From contig JALHRB010000004.1 in NCBI GenBank assembly GCA_022841665.1, positions 1 through 64,000 of the forward strand: a stretch of DNA of 64,000 nucleotides, written 5' to 3'. The position numbers and the translations under genes are program-made. Within the stretch, counting starts at the first letter, position 1. Each line of letters begins with the position of its first letter. The notes beneath the pieces were generated by a model. It saw nothing but the letters and a program-made list of their open reading frames with translations, ran no database searches and had not been told where the DNA came from. This DNA is from Pseudolabrys sp. (GTDB lineage Bacteria > Pseudomonadota > Alphaproteobacteria > Rhizobiales > Xanthobacteraceae). Positions 16,608-25,201 of this stretch are shown here, piece after piece.

Positions 16608-17816
16608 ATGCCCGACGCATTCATCTACGACGCCGTGCGCTCGCCGCGCGGACGCGGCAAGGCCGACGGCGCATTGCACGAGGTGACCGCGCTCAATCTC
16701 GCCGCGCAGACGCTCGCCGCCGTGCGCGACCGCAACAAGCTCGACTCGAAAGAGATCGAGGACGTGGTGATGGGCTGCGTCGATCCGGTGGGCGAGGCCG
16801 GCGGCAACATTGCGCGCGCCGCGGCGCTGGTGGCGGGCTTCGGCGACAGCGTGCCGGGCATCCAGATCAACCGTTTCTGCGCTTCCGGCCTCGACGCGGT
16901 GAACTTCGCCGCCGCGCAGGTGATGTCCGGCCAGCATGACCTGACCATCGGCGGCGGCGTCGAGTCCATGAGCCGCGTCGGCATCGGCGCCTCCGGCGGC
17001 GCCTGGCCGGTCGATCCCTCGATCGCGGTCGCGACCTATTTCCTGCCGCAAGGCATCTCCGCCGACCTGATCGCCACCAAATACGGCTTCTCGCGCGACG
17101 ACGTCGACGCCTATGCGGTGGAGAGCCAGAAGCGCGCGGCCAAAGCCTGGGGCGAGGGCCGCTTCAAGAATTCGGTGATGGAGGTGAAGGACGTCAACGG
17201 CCTCACCATCCTGGCCAAGGACGAGCACATGCGCCCGTCCACCACCATGCAGACGCTGGCCGCCTTGCAGCCCTCCTTCGTGCAGATGGGCGACATGGCC
17301 GGCTTCGACGCGGTCGCCGTGCAGCGCTACCCGGAGGTCGAATACGTCAACCACGTGCACACGCCGGGCAATTCCTCCGGCATCGTCGACGGCGCCGCCG
17401 CCGTGCTGATCGGCAGCAAGGAGGCGGGCGCGCGCAACGGGCTGAAGCCGCGCGCGCGCATCAAGGCCTTCGCCAATATCGGCTCCGAGCCCGCGATCAT
17501 GCTCACCGGCCCGATCCCGGTCACCGAGAAAGTGCTCAAGAAAGCCGGCATGAGCGTCAAGGACATCGACCTGTGGGAGCTCAACGAGGCCTTCGCCTCG
17601 GTGGTGCTGCGCTACATGCAGGCGCTCGACATCCCGCACGACAAGATGAACGTCAACGGCGGCGCTATCGCCATGGGCCACCCGTTAGGGGCAACCGGCG
17701 CCATGATCCTCGGCACCGTGCTCGACGAACTGGAGCGCAGCAACAAGTCGACCGCGCTGATCACGCTCTGCATCGGCGCCGGCATGGGCACTGCGACCAT
17801 CATCGAGCGCGTGTAG
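16608..17816 (+). CDS. fadA: Acetyl-CoA C-acyltransferase (thiolase, 402 aa)
   Basis: This thiolase cleaves 3-ketoacyl-CoA in beta-oxidation. The nucleophilic Cys is in [12 protein letters not shown] near residue 89. [16 protein letters not shown] carries the catalytic His, and CIGAGMG near the C-terminus carries the acid/base Cys. The ATG at 16608 follows GAAGGAGAGG. It lies between an acyl-CoA dehydrogenase and a FadB-like gene. FadA-type degradative function is inferred from this context; an acetoacetyl-CoA thiolase role cannot be excluded. Confidence 0.93.
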   Translation: MPDAFIYDAVRSPRGRGKADGALHEVTALNLAAQTLAAVRDRNKLDSKEIEDVVMGCVDPVGEAGGNIARAAALVAGFGDSVPGIQINRFCASGLDAVNFAAAQVMSGQHDLTIGGGVESMSRVGIGASGGAWPVDPSIAVATYFLPQGISADLIATKYGFSRDDVDAYAVESQKRAAKAWGEGRFKNSVMEVKDVNGLTILAKDEHMRPSTTMQTLAALQPSFVQMGDMAGFDAVAVQRYPEVEYVNHVHTPGNSSGIVDGAAAVLIGSKEAGARNGLKPRARIKAFANIGSEPAIMLTGPIPVTEKVLKKAGMSVKDIDLWELNEAFASVVLRYMQALDIPHDKMNVNGGAIAMGHPLGATGAMILGTVLDELERSNKSTALITLCIGAGMGTATIIERV

Positions 17817-17825
17817 GCCATGCTT

Positions 17826-17945
17826 GTCCCGGATGCGACGCAGCGCGCAGCGAAGCGGAGCGGTGCGTCGCTGATCCGGGACCGCCACGAGTTCGGTACG
17901 GTCCCGGGTCTGCAGCGCATCACTTCGTGCTGCGCTACGCCCGGG
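17826..17945. repeat. Two tandem palindromes of the GTCCCGGG family
   Basis: The first copy (17826-17882) has arms GTCCCGGAT and ATCCGGGAC around a GCGACGCAGC / GCGTCGC-type core. The second (17901-17945) has arms GTCCCGGG and CCCGGGA around TGCAGCGCA and TGCGCT. They fill the gap between the thiolase and cupin genes and add no T-run. Confidence 0.7.
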
Positions 17946-17964
17946 AAAAGTTGAGAAAGACGCA

Positions 17965-18423
17965 ATGCCCAAGGTCGACATCGCCAATATTCCTCTCGAC
18001 GCCACAACCAACTACCCGCCGCCGTTCAACAAGGCGGTGGACGGCCGCGCGCGCAAGCGCCTCGCCCGCGCCGCCGGTCTCACCCAGTTCGGCGTCAATG
18101 TCTGCACGCTCAAGCCGGGCGCGGCCTCGTCGCAGCGGCATTGGCATGAGAACGAGGACGAGTTCGTCTACGTGCTCGAAGGGGAAGTCGTTCTGTGCGA
18201 GGACGGCGGCGAGACGGTGCTCAAGCCCGGCGACGCGGCGGCCTGGAAGGCGGGCGTGGCGAACGGACACTGTCTGATCAACCGTTCCGGCCGCGATGCC
18301 GTGTTCATCGAGGTCGGCACGCGCGCCGCGGTCGAGCGCGCGCATTATTCCGACATCGACATGATGGTCGTGCGTGATGCAGGCGGATTCCGTTACACGC
18401 GCAAGAACGGCGAGCCTTACTAG
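17965..18423 (+). CDS. Cupin-domain protein (152 aa)
   Basis: This is a single beta-barrel cupin. Motif 1 is [17 protein letters not shown] near residues 55-71, with His, His and Glu as probable metal ligands. Motif 2 is [19 protein letters not shown] near 88-106, with His 102 as the fourth ligand. Such stand-alone cupins are often annotated as transcriptional-regulator-like or metal-binding proteins with no assigned reaction. It sits in the beta-oxidation cluster, 11 bp before the FadB-like gene, so co-expression with it is likely. Confidence 0.85.
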   Translation: MPKVDIANIPLDATTNYPPPFNKAVDGRARKRLARAAGLTQFGVNVCTLKPGAASSQRHWHENEDEFVYVLEGEVVLCEDGGETVLKPGDAAAWKAGVANGHCLINRSGRDAVFIEVGTRAAVERAHYSDIDMMVVRDAGGFRYTRKNGEPY

Positions 18424-18434
18424 AGGAACGGGAC

Positions 18435-20651
18435 ATGGCCAACTTCAAGCTCGACATCGACGCCGACGGCATCGCGCTCGTCACCTGGGACATGCCCGAC
18501 CGCTCGATGAACGTCATCACCATGGGCGTCATCGAGGAGCTCTCGACCATCGTCGAGAAGGTCGCCGCCGACGCCGCCATCAAGGGCGCGGTCATCACCT
18601 CCGGCAAGGAGGCCTTCTGCGGCGGCGCCGACCTCACGATGCTCGAGCGCATGGCTACGGTCTTCGCGCAAATGGTCAAGACGCAAGGCGAAGCGGCCGC
18701 CGCCGAGTTCGTCTACGACGAGAGCCGCAAGCTGTCGCAGCTTTACCGGCGGCTGGAGACCTCCGGCAAGCCGTGGGTCTGCGCGCTCAACGGCACGGCG
18801 ATGGGCGGCGGCTTCGAGCTGGCGCTCGCCTGCCATCACCGCATCGCCACCGACAATCCGAAGACGCGGCTCGGCCTGCCCGAGATCAAGATCGGCCTGT
18901 TTCCCGGCGCCGGCGGCACCCAGCGCGTCGCGCGCATGATGGCGCCGGCGGACGCGCTGCAATTCCTGCTCAAGGGCGACCAGCTCAAGGTCGATCGCGC
19001 CAAGGCGATGAAGCTGATCGACAACGTGGTGCCGGCCGCCGACCTCGTGAAGGCGGGCAAGGACTGGATCAAGGCCGGCGGCAAGCCGCAAGCGCCCTGG
19101 GACGTGCAGGGCTTCAAGCTGCCCGGCGGGCTCGTCTATTCGAAGGCTGGCATGATGACCTTCCCGGCGGCCAACGCCATCTACCGGCGCGAGACCTACG
19201 ACAACTACCCGGCCGCGCGCGCCATCCTGCAGGTCGTCTACGAGGGACTGCAGGTGCCGATGGACGTCGCGCTGCGCGTCGAGTCGCGCTGGTTCGCCAA
19301 GATTCTGCGCTCGAAGGAAGCGGCGGCCATGATCCGCACGCTCTTCGTCTCCATGCAGGAGTTGAACAAGGGCGCGCGCCGCCCGGCCGCCGAGCCGCCG
19401 TCCAGCCTGAAGAAGATCGGCGTGGTCGGCGCCGGCTTCATGGGGGCCGGCATCGCGCAGGTGAGCGCGGCCGCAGGGCTGTCGGTCGTGCTGGTCGACC
19501 GCGACCAGGAGACCGCCGACAAGGGCAAGGCCGCCTTGCACAAGTCGCTCTCCGACCGCGTGCTGAAAGGCCGCATGAAGGGCGCCGAGCGCGACGCGTT
19601 GCTGGAGAAGATAACGCCGTCCGCCGACTACGGCGCGCTCAAGGACTGCGACCTGATCGTCGAGGCGGTGTTCGAGGACCGCAAGGTCAAGGCCGACGTC
19701 ATCAAGAAGATCGAGGCGGTCATCTCCGACACGGCGATCTTCGCCTCCAACACCTCGACGCTGCCGATCACCTCGCTCGCCGCCGAGTTCAAGGATCCGG
19801 CGCGCTTCATCGGCATCCACTTCTTCTCGCCGGTGGCTGTGATGATGCTGACCGAAATCATCCTCGGCAAGGAGACCGGCGACCGCGCGCTTGCGGTCGC
19901 GCTCGATTTCGTGCGCGCCATCCGCAAGACTCCAATCGTGGTCAACGACACGCGCGGCTTCTACGCCAACCGCTGCGTGCTCAACTACATCCAGGAAGGC
20001 CACCTGATGCTGCTGGAGGGCGTGCCCGCGGCCATGATCGAGAACACCGCCCGCATGGCCGGCATGCCGGTCGGGCCGCTCTCGCTCAACGACGAAACCG
20101 CGCTCGACCTCGGCCTCAAGATCGTGCGCGCCGCCGAGGCCGACCTCGGCGCCAGCGCCATCAATCCGCAGCAGAAGCAATTGCTCGAAACGATGGTCGA
20201 GAAGCTCGGCCGTCTCGGCCGCAAGAACGGCAAGGGCTTCTACGACTACGCGCCGGGCCAGCCCAAGCGGCTGTGGCCCGGCCTATCGGACCTTCTGCCG
20301 AAGAAGCTCACGCGCGAAGAGGTTGAGGCGCTCGACGTCGAAGAGTTGAAGCAGCGCTTCCTGGTGGTGCAGGCGGTGGAGGCCGCGCGCACCTTCGAGG
20401 AGAAGGTGGTCACCGACGTGCGCGAAGCCGACGTCGGCTCGATCCTCGGCTTCGGCTTTGCGCCGTTCTCCGGCGGCACGCTGTCCTACATCGACATGAT
20501 GGGCACGAAGAAGTTCGTCGATCTGTGCCGCAAGTTCGAGCAGAAGTTCGGCGCGCGCTTTGCGCCGCCCAAGCTCCTGCTCGACCTCGCCGAGCACGGC
20601 GAGACCTTCTACCAGCGCTTCGCGCCAGTGAAGAAAAAAGAGGCGGCGTAG
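18435..20651 (+). CDS. fadJ: Bifunctional enoyl-CoA hydratase / 3-hydroxyacyl-CoA dehydrogenase (738 aa)
   Basis: This FadB/FadJ-type multifunctional enzyme carries out two beta-oxidation steps. The N-terminal crotonase domain has the oxyanion-hole segment NGTAMGGGFELALAC near residue 119 and the catalytic Glu in GLPEIKIGLFPGAGGTQR. The NAD-binding domain starts KKIGVVGAGFMGAGIAQVS near residue 328, and GIHFFSPVAVMMLTE carries the catalytic His. RNGKGFYDYAPGQPKRLWPG leads into the C-terminal domain. Length is normal for the family. The start follows AGAGGAACGGGAC. Confidence 0.95.
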   Translation: MANFKLDIDADGIALVTWDMPDRSMNVITMGVIEELSTIVEKVAADAAIKGAVITSGKEAFCGGADLTMLERMATVFAQMVKTQGEAAAAEFVYDESRKLSQLYRRLETSGKPWVCALNGTAMGGGFELALACHHRIATDNPKTRLGLPEIKIGLFPGAGGTQRVARMMAPADALQFLLKGDQLKVDRAKAMKLIDNVVPAADLVKAGKDWIKAGGKPQAPWDVQGFKLPGGLVYSKAGMMTFPAANAIYRRETYDNYPAARAILQVVYEGLQVPMDVALRVESRWFAKILRSKEAAAMIRTLFVSMQELNKGARRPAAEPPSSLKKIGVVGAGFMGAGIAQVSAAAGLSVVLVDRDQETADKGKAALHKSLSDRVLKGRMKGAERDALLEKITPSADYGALKDCDLIVEAVFEDRKVKADVIKKIEAVISDTAIFASNTSTLPITSLAAEFKDPARFIGIHFFSPVAVMMLTEIILGKETGDRALAVALDFVRAIRKTPIVVNDTRGFYANRCVLNYIQEGHLMLLEGVPAAMIENTARMAGMPVGPLSLNDETALDLGLKIVRAAEADLGASAINPQQKQLLETMVEKLGRLGRKNGKGFYDYAPGQPKRLWPGLSDLLPKKLTREEVEALDVEELKQRFLVVQAVEAARTFEEKVVTDVREADVGSILGFGFAPFSGGTLSYIDMMGTKKFVDLCRKFEQKFGARFAPPKLLLDLAEHGETFYQRFAPVKKKEAA

Positions 20652-20656
20652 TTCCT

Positions 20657-20794
20657 TCTCCCCGCTTGCGGGGAGAGGGTAGCGAGCCGGGTGAGGGGGC
20701 CTTTCCGCCAAGCTGAGGTTCGCGATGACGCCCCCCTCACCCGACTTTCTCGCTAACGCTCGAAAGTCGACCTCTCCCCGCAACCGGGGAGAGG
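20657..20794. repeat. Compound inverted repeat, CTCTCCC/GGGAGAG family, copy at 20.7 kb
   Basis: A left hairpin, TCTCCCCGC / GCGGGGAGA (20657-20676), and a right hairpin, CCTCTCCCC / GGGGAGAGG (20771-20794), flank an inverted GGGTGAGGGGG pair. The right end leads directly into TGAAGGAAGCC, the ribosome-binding site of the permease gene at 20811. Confidence 0.8.
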
Positions 20795-20810
20795 TGAAGG
20801 AAGCCCCGCC

Positions 20811-22046
20811 ATGCCCGACCCACCCCGCTCCCTGTTCCGTTGGCGCGAAATTCCGCGTGGCGTATGGGCGCTCGGGCTGGTGTCGCTGTTCATGGACATC
20901 TCTTCCGAGATGATCCACGCGCTGCTGCCGCTCTATCTCGTCACCGTGCTCGGCGTCTCGGCGCTCACCGTCGGCATCATCGAAGGCCTCGCGGAGGCGA
21001 CCGCTTCCATCGTCAAGGTCTTCTCCGGCGCGCTTAGCGACTATCTCGGCAAGCGCAAGTGGCTGGCCGTCTTCGGCTACGGTTTGGCGGCGGTCACCAA
21101 GCCGGTGTTTCCGCTCGCCACCGGCGTCGGCGCGCTGACCGCCGCCCGCTTCGTCGACCGCGTCGGCAAGGGCATCCGCGGCGCGCCGCGCGACGCGCTC
21201 ATCGCCGACCTGACGCCGCCTGATTTGCGCGGCAACGCCTACGGCCTGCGCCAGTCGCTCGACACCATCGGCGCGATGCTGGGGCCGCTGCTGGCCATCG
21301 TCTTCATGGCCGCGTTGGCGAATAATTTCACGGCCGTGTTCTGGATCGCGGCGATCCCGGCTTTCATCTCGGTCGCCATCATCGTGTTCGGCGTGCACGA
21401 GCCGGCGCGGCCGGCCGCCTTACGCCGGGTGAAGGCGCCGTTTTCGCGTGCCGAACTGGCGCGGCTGAACGCGACCTATTGGACGGTCGTCGGCGTGACC
21501 GCCATCTTCACTTTGGCGCGTTTCAGCGAAGCCTTTCTCCTGCTGCGCGCCCAATCGGTCGGCCTGCCGCTCGCGCTGGTGCCGGCGGTGATGGTGGTGA
21601 TGAACATCGTCTACACGGCCTCGGCCTGGCCGGCCGGCGCGCTGTCGGACGGCGTCGGGCGCTATCGTCTGATCGTCGTCGGCTTCGCCTTGCTGATCGT
21701 CGCCGATCTCGTGCTGGCGCTCGGCAACAGCGTGCTGACGGTGATGATCGGCGTCGCGCTGTGGGGCCTGCATATGGGGCTCACGCAAGGCCTGCTGGCA
21801 GCGCTGGTTGCCGACACCGCGCCGGCGGAACTGCGCGGCACCGCCTTCGGCGTGTACAATCTCGTCAGCGGCATCGCCATGCTGGCCGCCAGCATCATTG
21901 CCGGTGCGTTGTGGGACGTCGCCGGCCCGGCTGGAACCTTCCTCGCCGGCGCCGTCTTCACGGCGCTCGCGCTCGCCTCGCTGCCGTTCGTGCGCTGGCG
22001 GGCGGGACGGCTGGCGAAGGCAAAAACGCCTACATCACCACCGTGA
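20811..22046 (+). CDS. MFS transporter (411 aa)
   Basis: This twelve-helix permease opens RWREIPRGVWALGLVSLFMD and has SGALSDYLGKRKWLA as motif A. The loop RFVDRVGKGIRGAPRDALIA near residue 110 matches a subgroup of uncharacterised MFS proteins widespread in proteobacteria. The second-half motif is GALSDGVGRYRL. The substrate is unknown, and a link to the beta-oxidation genes upstream is only positional. Its 3' end overlaps the convergent helicase gene by 17 bp. Confidence 0.88.
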   Translation: MPDPPRSLFRWREIPRGVWALGLVSLFMDISSEMIHALLPLYLVTVLGVSALTVGIIEGLAEATASIVKVFSGALSDYLGKRKWLAVFGYGLAAVTKPVFPLATGVGALTAARFVDRVGKGIRGAPRDALIADLTPPDLRGNAYGLRQSLDTIGAMLGPLLAIVFMAALANNFTAVFWIAAIPAFISVAIIVFGVHEPARPAALRRVKAPFSRAELARLNATYWTVVGVTAIFTLARFSEAFLLLRAQSVGLPLALVPAVMVVMNIVYTASAWPAGALSDGVGRYRLIVVGFALLIVADLVLALGNSVLTVMIGVALWGLHMGLTQGLLAALVADTAPAELRGTAFGVYNLVSGIAMLAASIIAGALWDVAGPAGTFLAGAVFTALALASLPFVRWRAGRLAKAKTPTSPP

Positions 22047-23163
22047 GCCGCTTCGCGGCGCGCGTGATGCCGGTGTAAAGCCAGCGCTGCCGGCTTTCCT
22101 GAAACGCATAGGATTCGTCGAACAGCACCACGTCGTCCCACTGCGAGCCTTGCGCCTTGTGCACGGTCAGCACATAGCCGTAGTCGAACTCGTCGTAGGG
22201 CTTGCGCCGCTGCCAGTCGAGCTGCTCGATGCCGCCGGTGAAGCATTCCGGCCGCACCGACACCTTCACGCCGCGCGTCGCGGTCTCGTCGTCCGGCATC
22301 AGCCGCATGGTCATGATGCCGGTCTTGGCGCCGCCCTTGCGCGCGCCTCTATCCTTGACCGTCCACAGGCCGCCATTGAACAGGCCTTTCTTGCGGTTGT
22401 TGCGCAGGCACACCAGCTTGTCGCCGGCCGCCGGCATCACGTCGTCGAAGCCGCGCCGCTCGCGCATCCTGATGTTGTAGGCGCGCCGCGTGGCGTTGCG
22501 CCCGACCAGCACCTGGTCGGCCTCCAGCACGCGCTGCGGATCGAGGTCGCTCTTGGCGACCACTTCCGTTTCGCCGTAGCGGCCGGGCTCGAGATACTCG
22601 CCCGCGCGAATGTCCATCGACAGCCGGATGATCGGGTTGTCCTGCGCCTGGCGATGCACTTCGGTGAGCATCACGTCCGGCTCGTGCTCGGTGAAGAAGC
22701 CGCCGCCGTTCGCGCCGGTGGTGATCGGCGGCAGCTGCGCCGGGTCGCCCAGCACCAGGAGCGGCACGCCGAACGACAGGAGGTCGCGGCCAAGCTCGGC
22801 GTCCACCATCGAGCATTCGTCGACGATGATCAGCGCGGCCTTGGAGGCGGGCGCCTCGTCCCACAGGTCGAAGCTCGGGATTTCCTCGCCGCTCTCGCGC
22901 GCGCGGTAGATCAGCGAGTGGATGGTGGAGGCGCCATGGCAGCCTTTGCCGCGCATGACGGAGGCCGCCTTGCCGGTGAAGGCGGCGTATTTCACGTCGC
23001 CGTCGACGTGCTCGGCGATGTGCTTGGCGAGCGTGGTCTTGCCGGTGCCGGCGTAGCCGAACAGGCGGAAGACTTGTGGCGTGCCGTTCGCGCCCGGCCT
23101 GTCTTTGAGCCAGCGGGCCACATGTTCCAGTGCGGCATCTTGGTGCGGGGTGAACTGCGGCAT
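22030..23163 (-). CDS. ATP-dependent RecD-like DNA helicase, ExoV type (377 aa)
   Basis: This superfamily 1B helicase begins MPQFTPHQDAALEHVARWL. Walker A is GYAGTGKTTLA near residue 36, Walker B with motif II is IIVDECSMVD near 112, and LVLGDPAQLPP is motif III. The C-terminal UvrD_C_2 region reads DYGYVLTVHKAQGSQWDDVV, followed by RQRWLYTGITRAAKRL. At 377 residues it is the compact, RecD-domain-only form common in alphaproteobacteria. The exact role in repair or recombination is not established for this group. Confidence 0.88.
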   Translation of the reverse strand: MPQFTPHQDAALEHVARWLKDRPGANGTPQVFRLFGYAGTGKTTLAKHIAEHVDGDVKYAAFTGKAASVMRGKGCHGASTIHSLIYRARESGEEIPSFDLWDEAPASKAALIIVDECSMVDAELGRDLLSFGVPLLVLGDPAQLPPITTGANGGGFFTEHEPDVMLTEVHRQAQDNPIIRLSMDIRAGEYLEPGRYGETEVVAKSDLDPQRVLEADQVLVGRNATRRAYNIRMRERRGFDDVMPAAGDKLVCLRNNRKKGLFNGGLWTVKDRGARKGGAKTGIMTMRLMPDDETATRGVKVSVRPECFTGGIEQLDWQRRKPYDEFDYGYVLTVHKAQGSQWDDVVLFDESYAFQESRQRWLYTGITRAAKRLTVVM

Positions 23164-23238
23164 GTCGCCAAATCAATAGAGCAAAGCCGGCTTTCCGGAA
23201 AGAACGGAAATAGAACGACCCCGCTTTCCCCTGCGCTC

Positions 23239-23287
23239 TTGCGCCCGTCATCCCGTTGTCATAATATGTCGATATGTCTCGACATAT
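23239..23287 (+). promoter_or_regulatory. Promoter and ArsR operator overlapping the start codon
   Basis: TTGCGC at 23239-23244, a 17-bp spacer and TAATAT at 23262-23267 form a plausible promoter. A perfect 9-bp inverted repeat, ATATGTCGA / TCGACATAT (23264-23287, 6-bp loop), overlaps the -10, the predicted start point and the ATG at 23274. This fits direct autorepression. No Shine-Dalgarno sequence is visible, so the message may be leaderless. Confidence 0.55.
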
Positions 23288-24143
23288 GGACGAGGAGAAA
23301 TCACAAGCCGCCTTCGCCGCCTTGGCGCAGCCGACAAGGCTGAAGGCCTTCCGCCACCTGCTCGCCGCCCATCCGGACGGCGTGCCTGCGGGCGAAATCT
23401 CCGACGTCTGCCGGGTGCCGCACAACACGATGTCCACGCATCTCACCGTCCTGACCCGTGCCGGCCTGGTCACGGCCGCGCGCGACGGGCGCGTCGTGAA
23501 TTACCGGGCCAATGTTTCCGGTCTGCGCGGGCTCATCCGGTTTCTCGCCACCGATTGCTGCAACGGGCGTCCGGAGATGTGCGGCGATCTGGCCCGGCTG
23601 GTGCCCGAGGAGGTCGACGACATGAAAGACGAAACGCTGTCCCCCGCATTCAACGTGCTGTTCCTGTGCACGCAGAACTCCGCGCGTTCTATCATCGCGG
23701 AAGCGCTGCTGCAGAAGATCGGCAGAGGCCGCTTCAACGTCTATTCCGCCGGCTCCGATCCGGCGGCACGGCCCATGCCGGAAGTGATCGAGCGCCTGAA
23801 AGCGCTCGGCCACGACGTCTCCCGCCTGCGCAGCAAGTCCTGGCAGGAGTTCATGGGTCCGGACGCGCCGAAGATGGATTTCATCATCGCGCTCTGCGAC
23901 ACCCCGGAAGGGCAGGTCTGTCCCGATCTGGGCGACAAGCCTGTCACGGCCGCCTGGCCGCTGCCGGATCCGGCCAAGTTCAGCGGTTCGTCGACGGAGC
24001 GCACGACGCTGCTCAACGAGCTCTACGCCATGATCCGCCGCCGGCTGGAAGTTTTCACCAGCCTGCCGTTTGCCTCGCTCGACCGGATGGCGGTGAAAGC
24101 GCGGCTCGACGAAATCGGCGACACGCAGCGCGTCGCGCCCTGA
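23274..24143 (+). CDS. ArsR-ArsC fusion: arsenic-responsive repressor fused to arsenate reductase
   Basis: This 289-residue protein joins two normally separate proteins. Residues 1-105 are an ArsR/SmtB winged helix ([19 protein letters not shown]; recognition region [13 protein letters not shown]). They end with Cys95, Cys96 and Cys103, a cluster like the C-terminal As(III) site of Acidithiobacillus-type ArsR. Residues 125-275 are a low-molecular-weight-phosphatase-fold ArsC: CTQNSARS at 132-139 is the C-x5-R catalytic loop, and CDTPEGQVC gives the probable redox Cys pair. An alternative ATG at 23286 also lies in the operator. The GAPDH follows 14 bp downstream. Confidence 0.9.
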   Translation: MSRHMDEEKSQAAFAALAQPTRLKAFRHLLAAHPDGVPAGEISDVCRVPHNTMSTHLTVLTRAGLVTAARDGRVVNYRANVSGLRGLIRFLATDCCNGRPEMCGDLARLVPEEVDDMKDETLSPAFNVLFLCTQNSARSIIAEALLQKIGRGRFNVYSAGSDPAARPMPEVIERLKALGHDVSRLRSKSWQEFMGPDAPKMDFIIALCDTPEGQVCPDLGDKPVTAAWPLPDPAKFSGSSTERTTLLNELYAMIRRRLEVFTSLPFASLDRMAVKARLDEIGDTQRVAP

Positions 24144-24157
24144 ACGGAAGCAAGACG

Positions 24158-25201
24158 ATGGCCGTCGGCATCAACGGCATGGGCCGCATCGGCCGGCTGG
24201 CGCTGCGCGCGGCCTTCGGAAGCTTCCGCCGTCCGGGCGACGATCCGCGCGCGGGCAACCGGCTCGACATCGCGCACGTGAACGAGCTCAAGGGCGGGGC
24301 GGCCGCCACCGCCCATCTGCTCGAGTTCGACAGCATCCACGGCCGCTGGCATGGCGCGTTCGAGGCGCCGGACGAGAATACGATTGTCGTCGACGGGCGC
24401 CGCATCGGCTTCAGCGCGGCGGCCGCTCCCGGCGATGTCGCCTGGGGCGATCTCGGCTGCGATGTCGTGCTGGAATGCACCGGCAAGTTCCTGAAGCCCG
24501 ACCAGCTCCAGGCTTATTTCGACCGGGGCGTGAAGCGCGTCATCGTCGCGGCGCCGGTCAAGGACGAGCGCGCGCTCAACATCGTCGTCGGGGTCAACGA
24601 CCGGCTCTACGATCCCGCGCGGCACCGGCTGCTCACCGCGGCTTCCTGCACGACCAATTGTCTCGCACCGGTCGTCAAGGTCGTGCACGAGGCGATCGGC
24701 ATCCGCCACGGCCAGATCACCACCATTCACGATCCCACCAACACCAACGTCGTGGTCGACGCGCCGCACAAGGACTTGCGACGCGCCCGTTCGGCCATGC
24801 TGTCGCTGCAGCCGACGACGACCGGCAGCGCCACGGCCATCGGGCTCATTTACCCGGAATTGAAGGGAAAGCTGAACGGCCACGCGGTTCGCGCGCCCGT
24901 GCTCAATGCCAGCCTCACCGATTGCGTGTTCGAGCTCAAGCGTCCGGCGACCGTCACCGAAGTCAACGCGCTGTTCGACGCGGCGGCCAAGGGACCATTG
25001 GCGGGCATTCTCGGCATCGAGTACCGGCCGCTGGTGTCGGCGGATTTCAACAACGACACCCGCAGCTCGATCGTCGATGCCCCCAGCACCATGATCACGG
25101 ACGAAACGCTGCTGAAAGTCTATGCTTGGTACGACAACGAGGTCGGCTATGCCTGCCGCATGGTGGACCTCGCCAATATCGTCCTCAGGGCGGGTGTGTG
25201 A
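24158..25201 (+). CDS. Arsenate-linked glyceraldehyde-3-phosphate dehydrogenase (347 aa)
   Basis: This GAPDH forms 1-arseno-3-phosphoglycerate when arsenate replaces phosphate. The NAD-binding start is [19 protein letters not shown], and the catalytic Cys is in [15 protein letters not shown] near residue 164. [20 protein letters not shown] differs from the housekeeping enzyme and is typical of the ArsJ-associated clade. The C-terminus [15 protein letters not shown] is canonical. Its stop overlaps the arsJ start by one base, so the pair is coupled. Housekeeping glycolysis would not place it in this operon. Confidence 0.9.
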   Translation: MAVGINGMGRIGRLALRAAFGSFRRPGDDPRAGNRLDIAHVNELKGGAAATAHLLEFDSIHGRWHGAFEAPDENTIVVDGRRIGFSAAAAPGDVAWGDLGCDVVLECTGKFLKPDQLQAYFDRGVKRVIVAAPVKDERALNIVVGVNDRLYDPARHRLLTAASCTTNCLAPVVKVVHEAIGIRHGQITTIHDPTNTNVVVDAPHKDLRRARSAMLSLQPTTTGSATAIGLIYPELKGKLNGHAVRAPVLNASLTDCVFELKRPATVTEVNALFDAAAKGPLAGILGIEYRPLVSADFNNDTRSSIVDAPSTMITDETLLKVYAWYDNEVGYACRMVDLANIVLRAGV

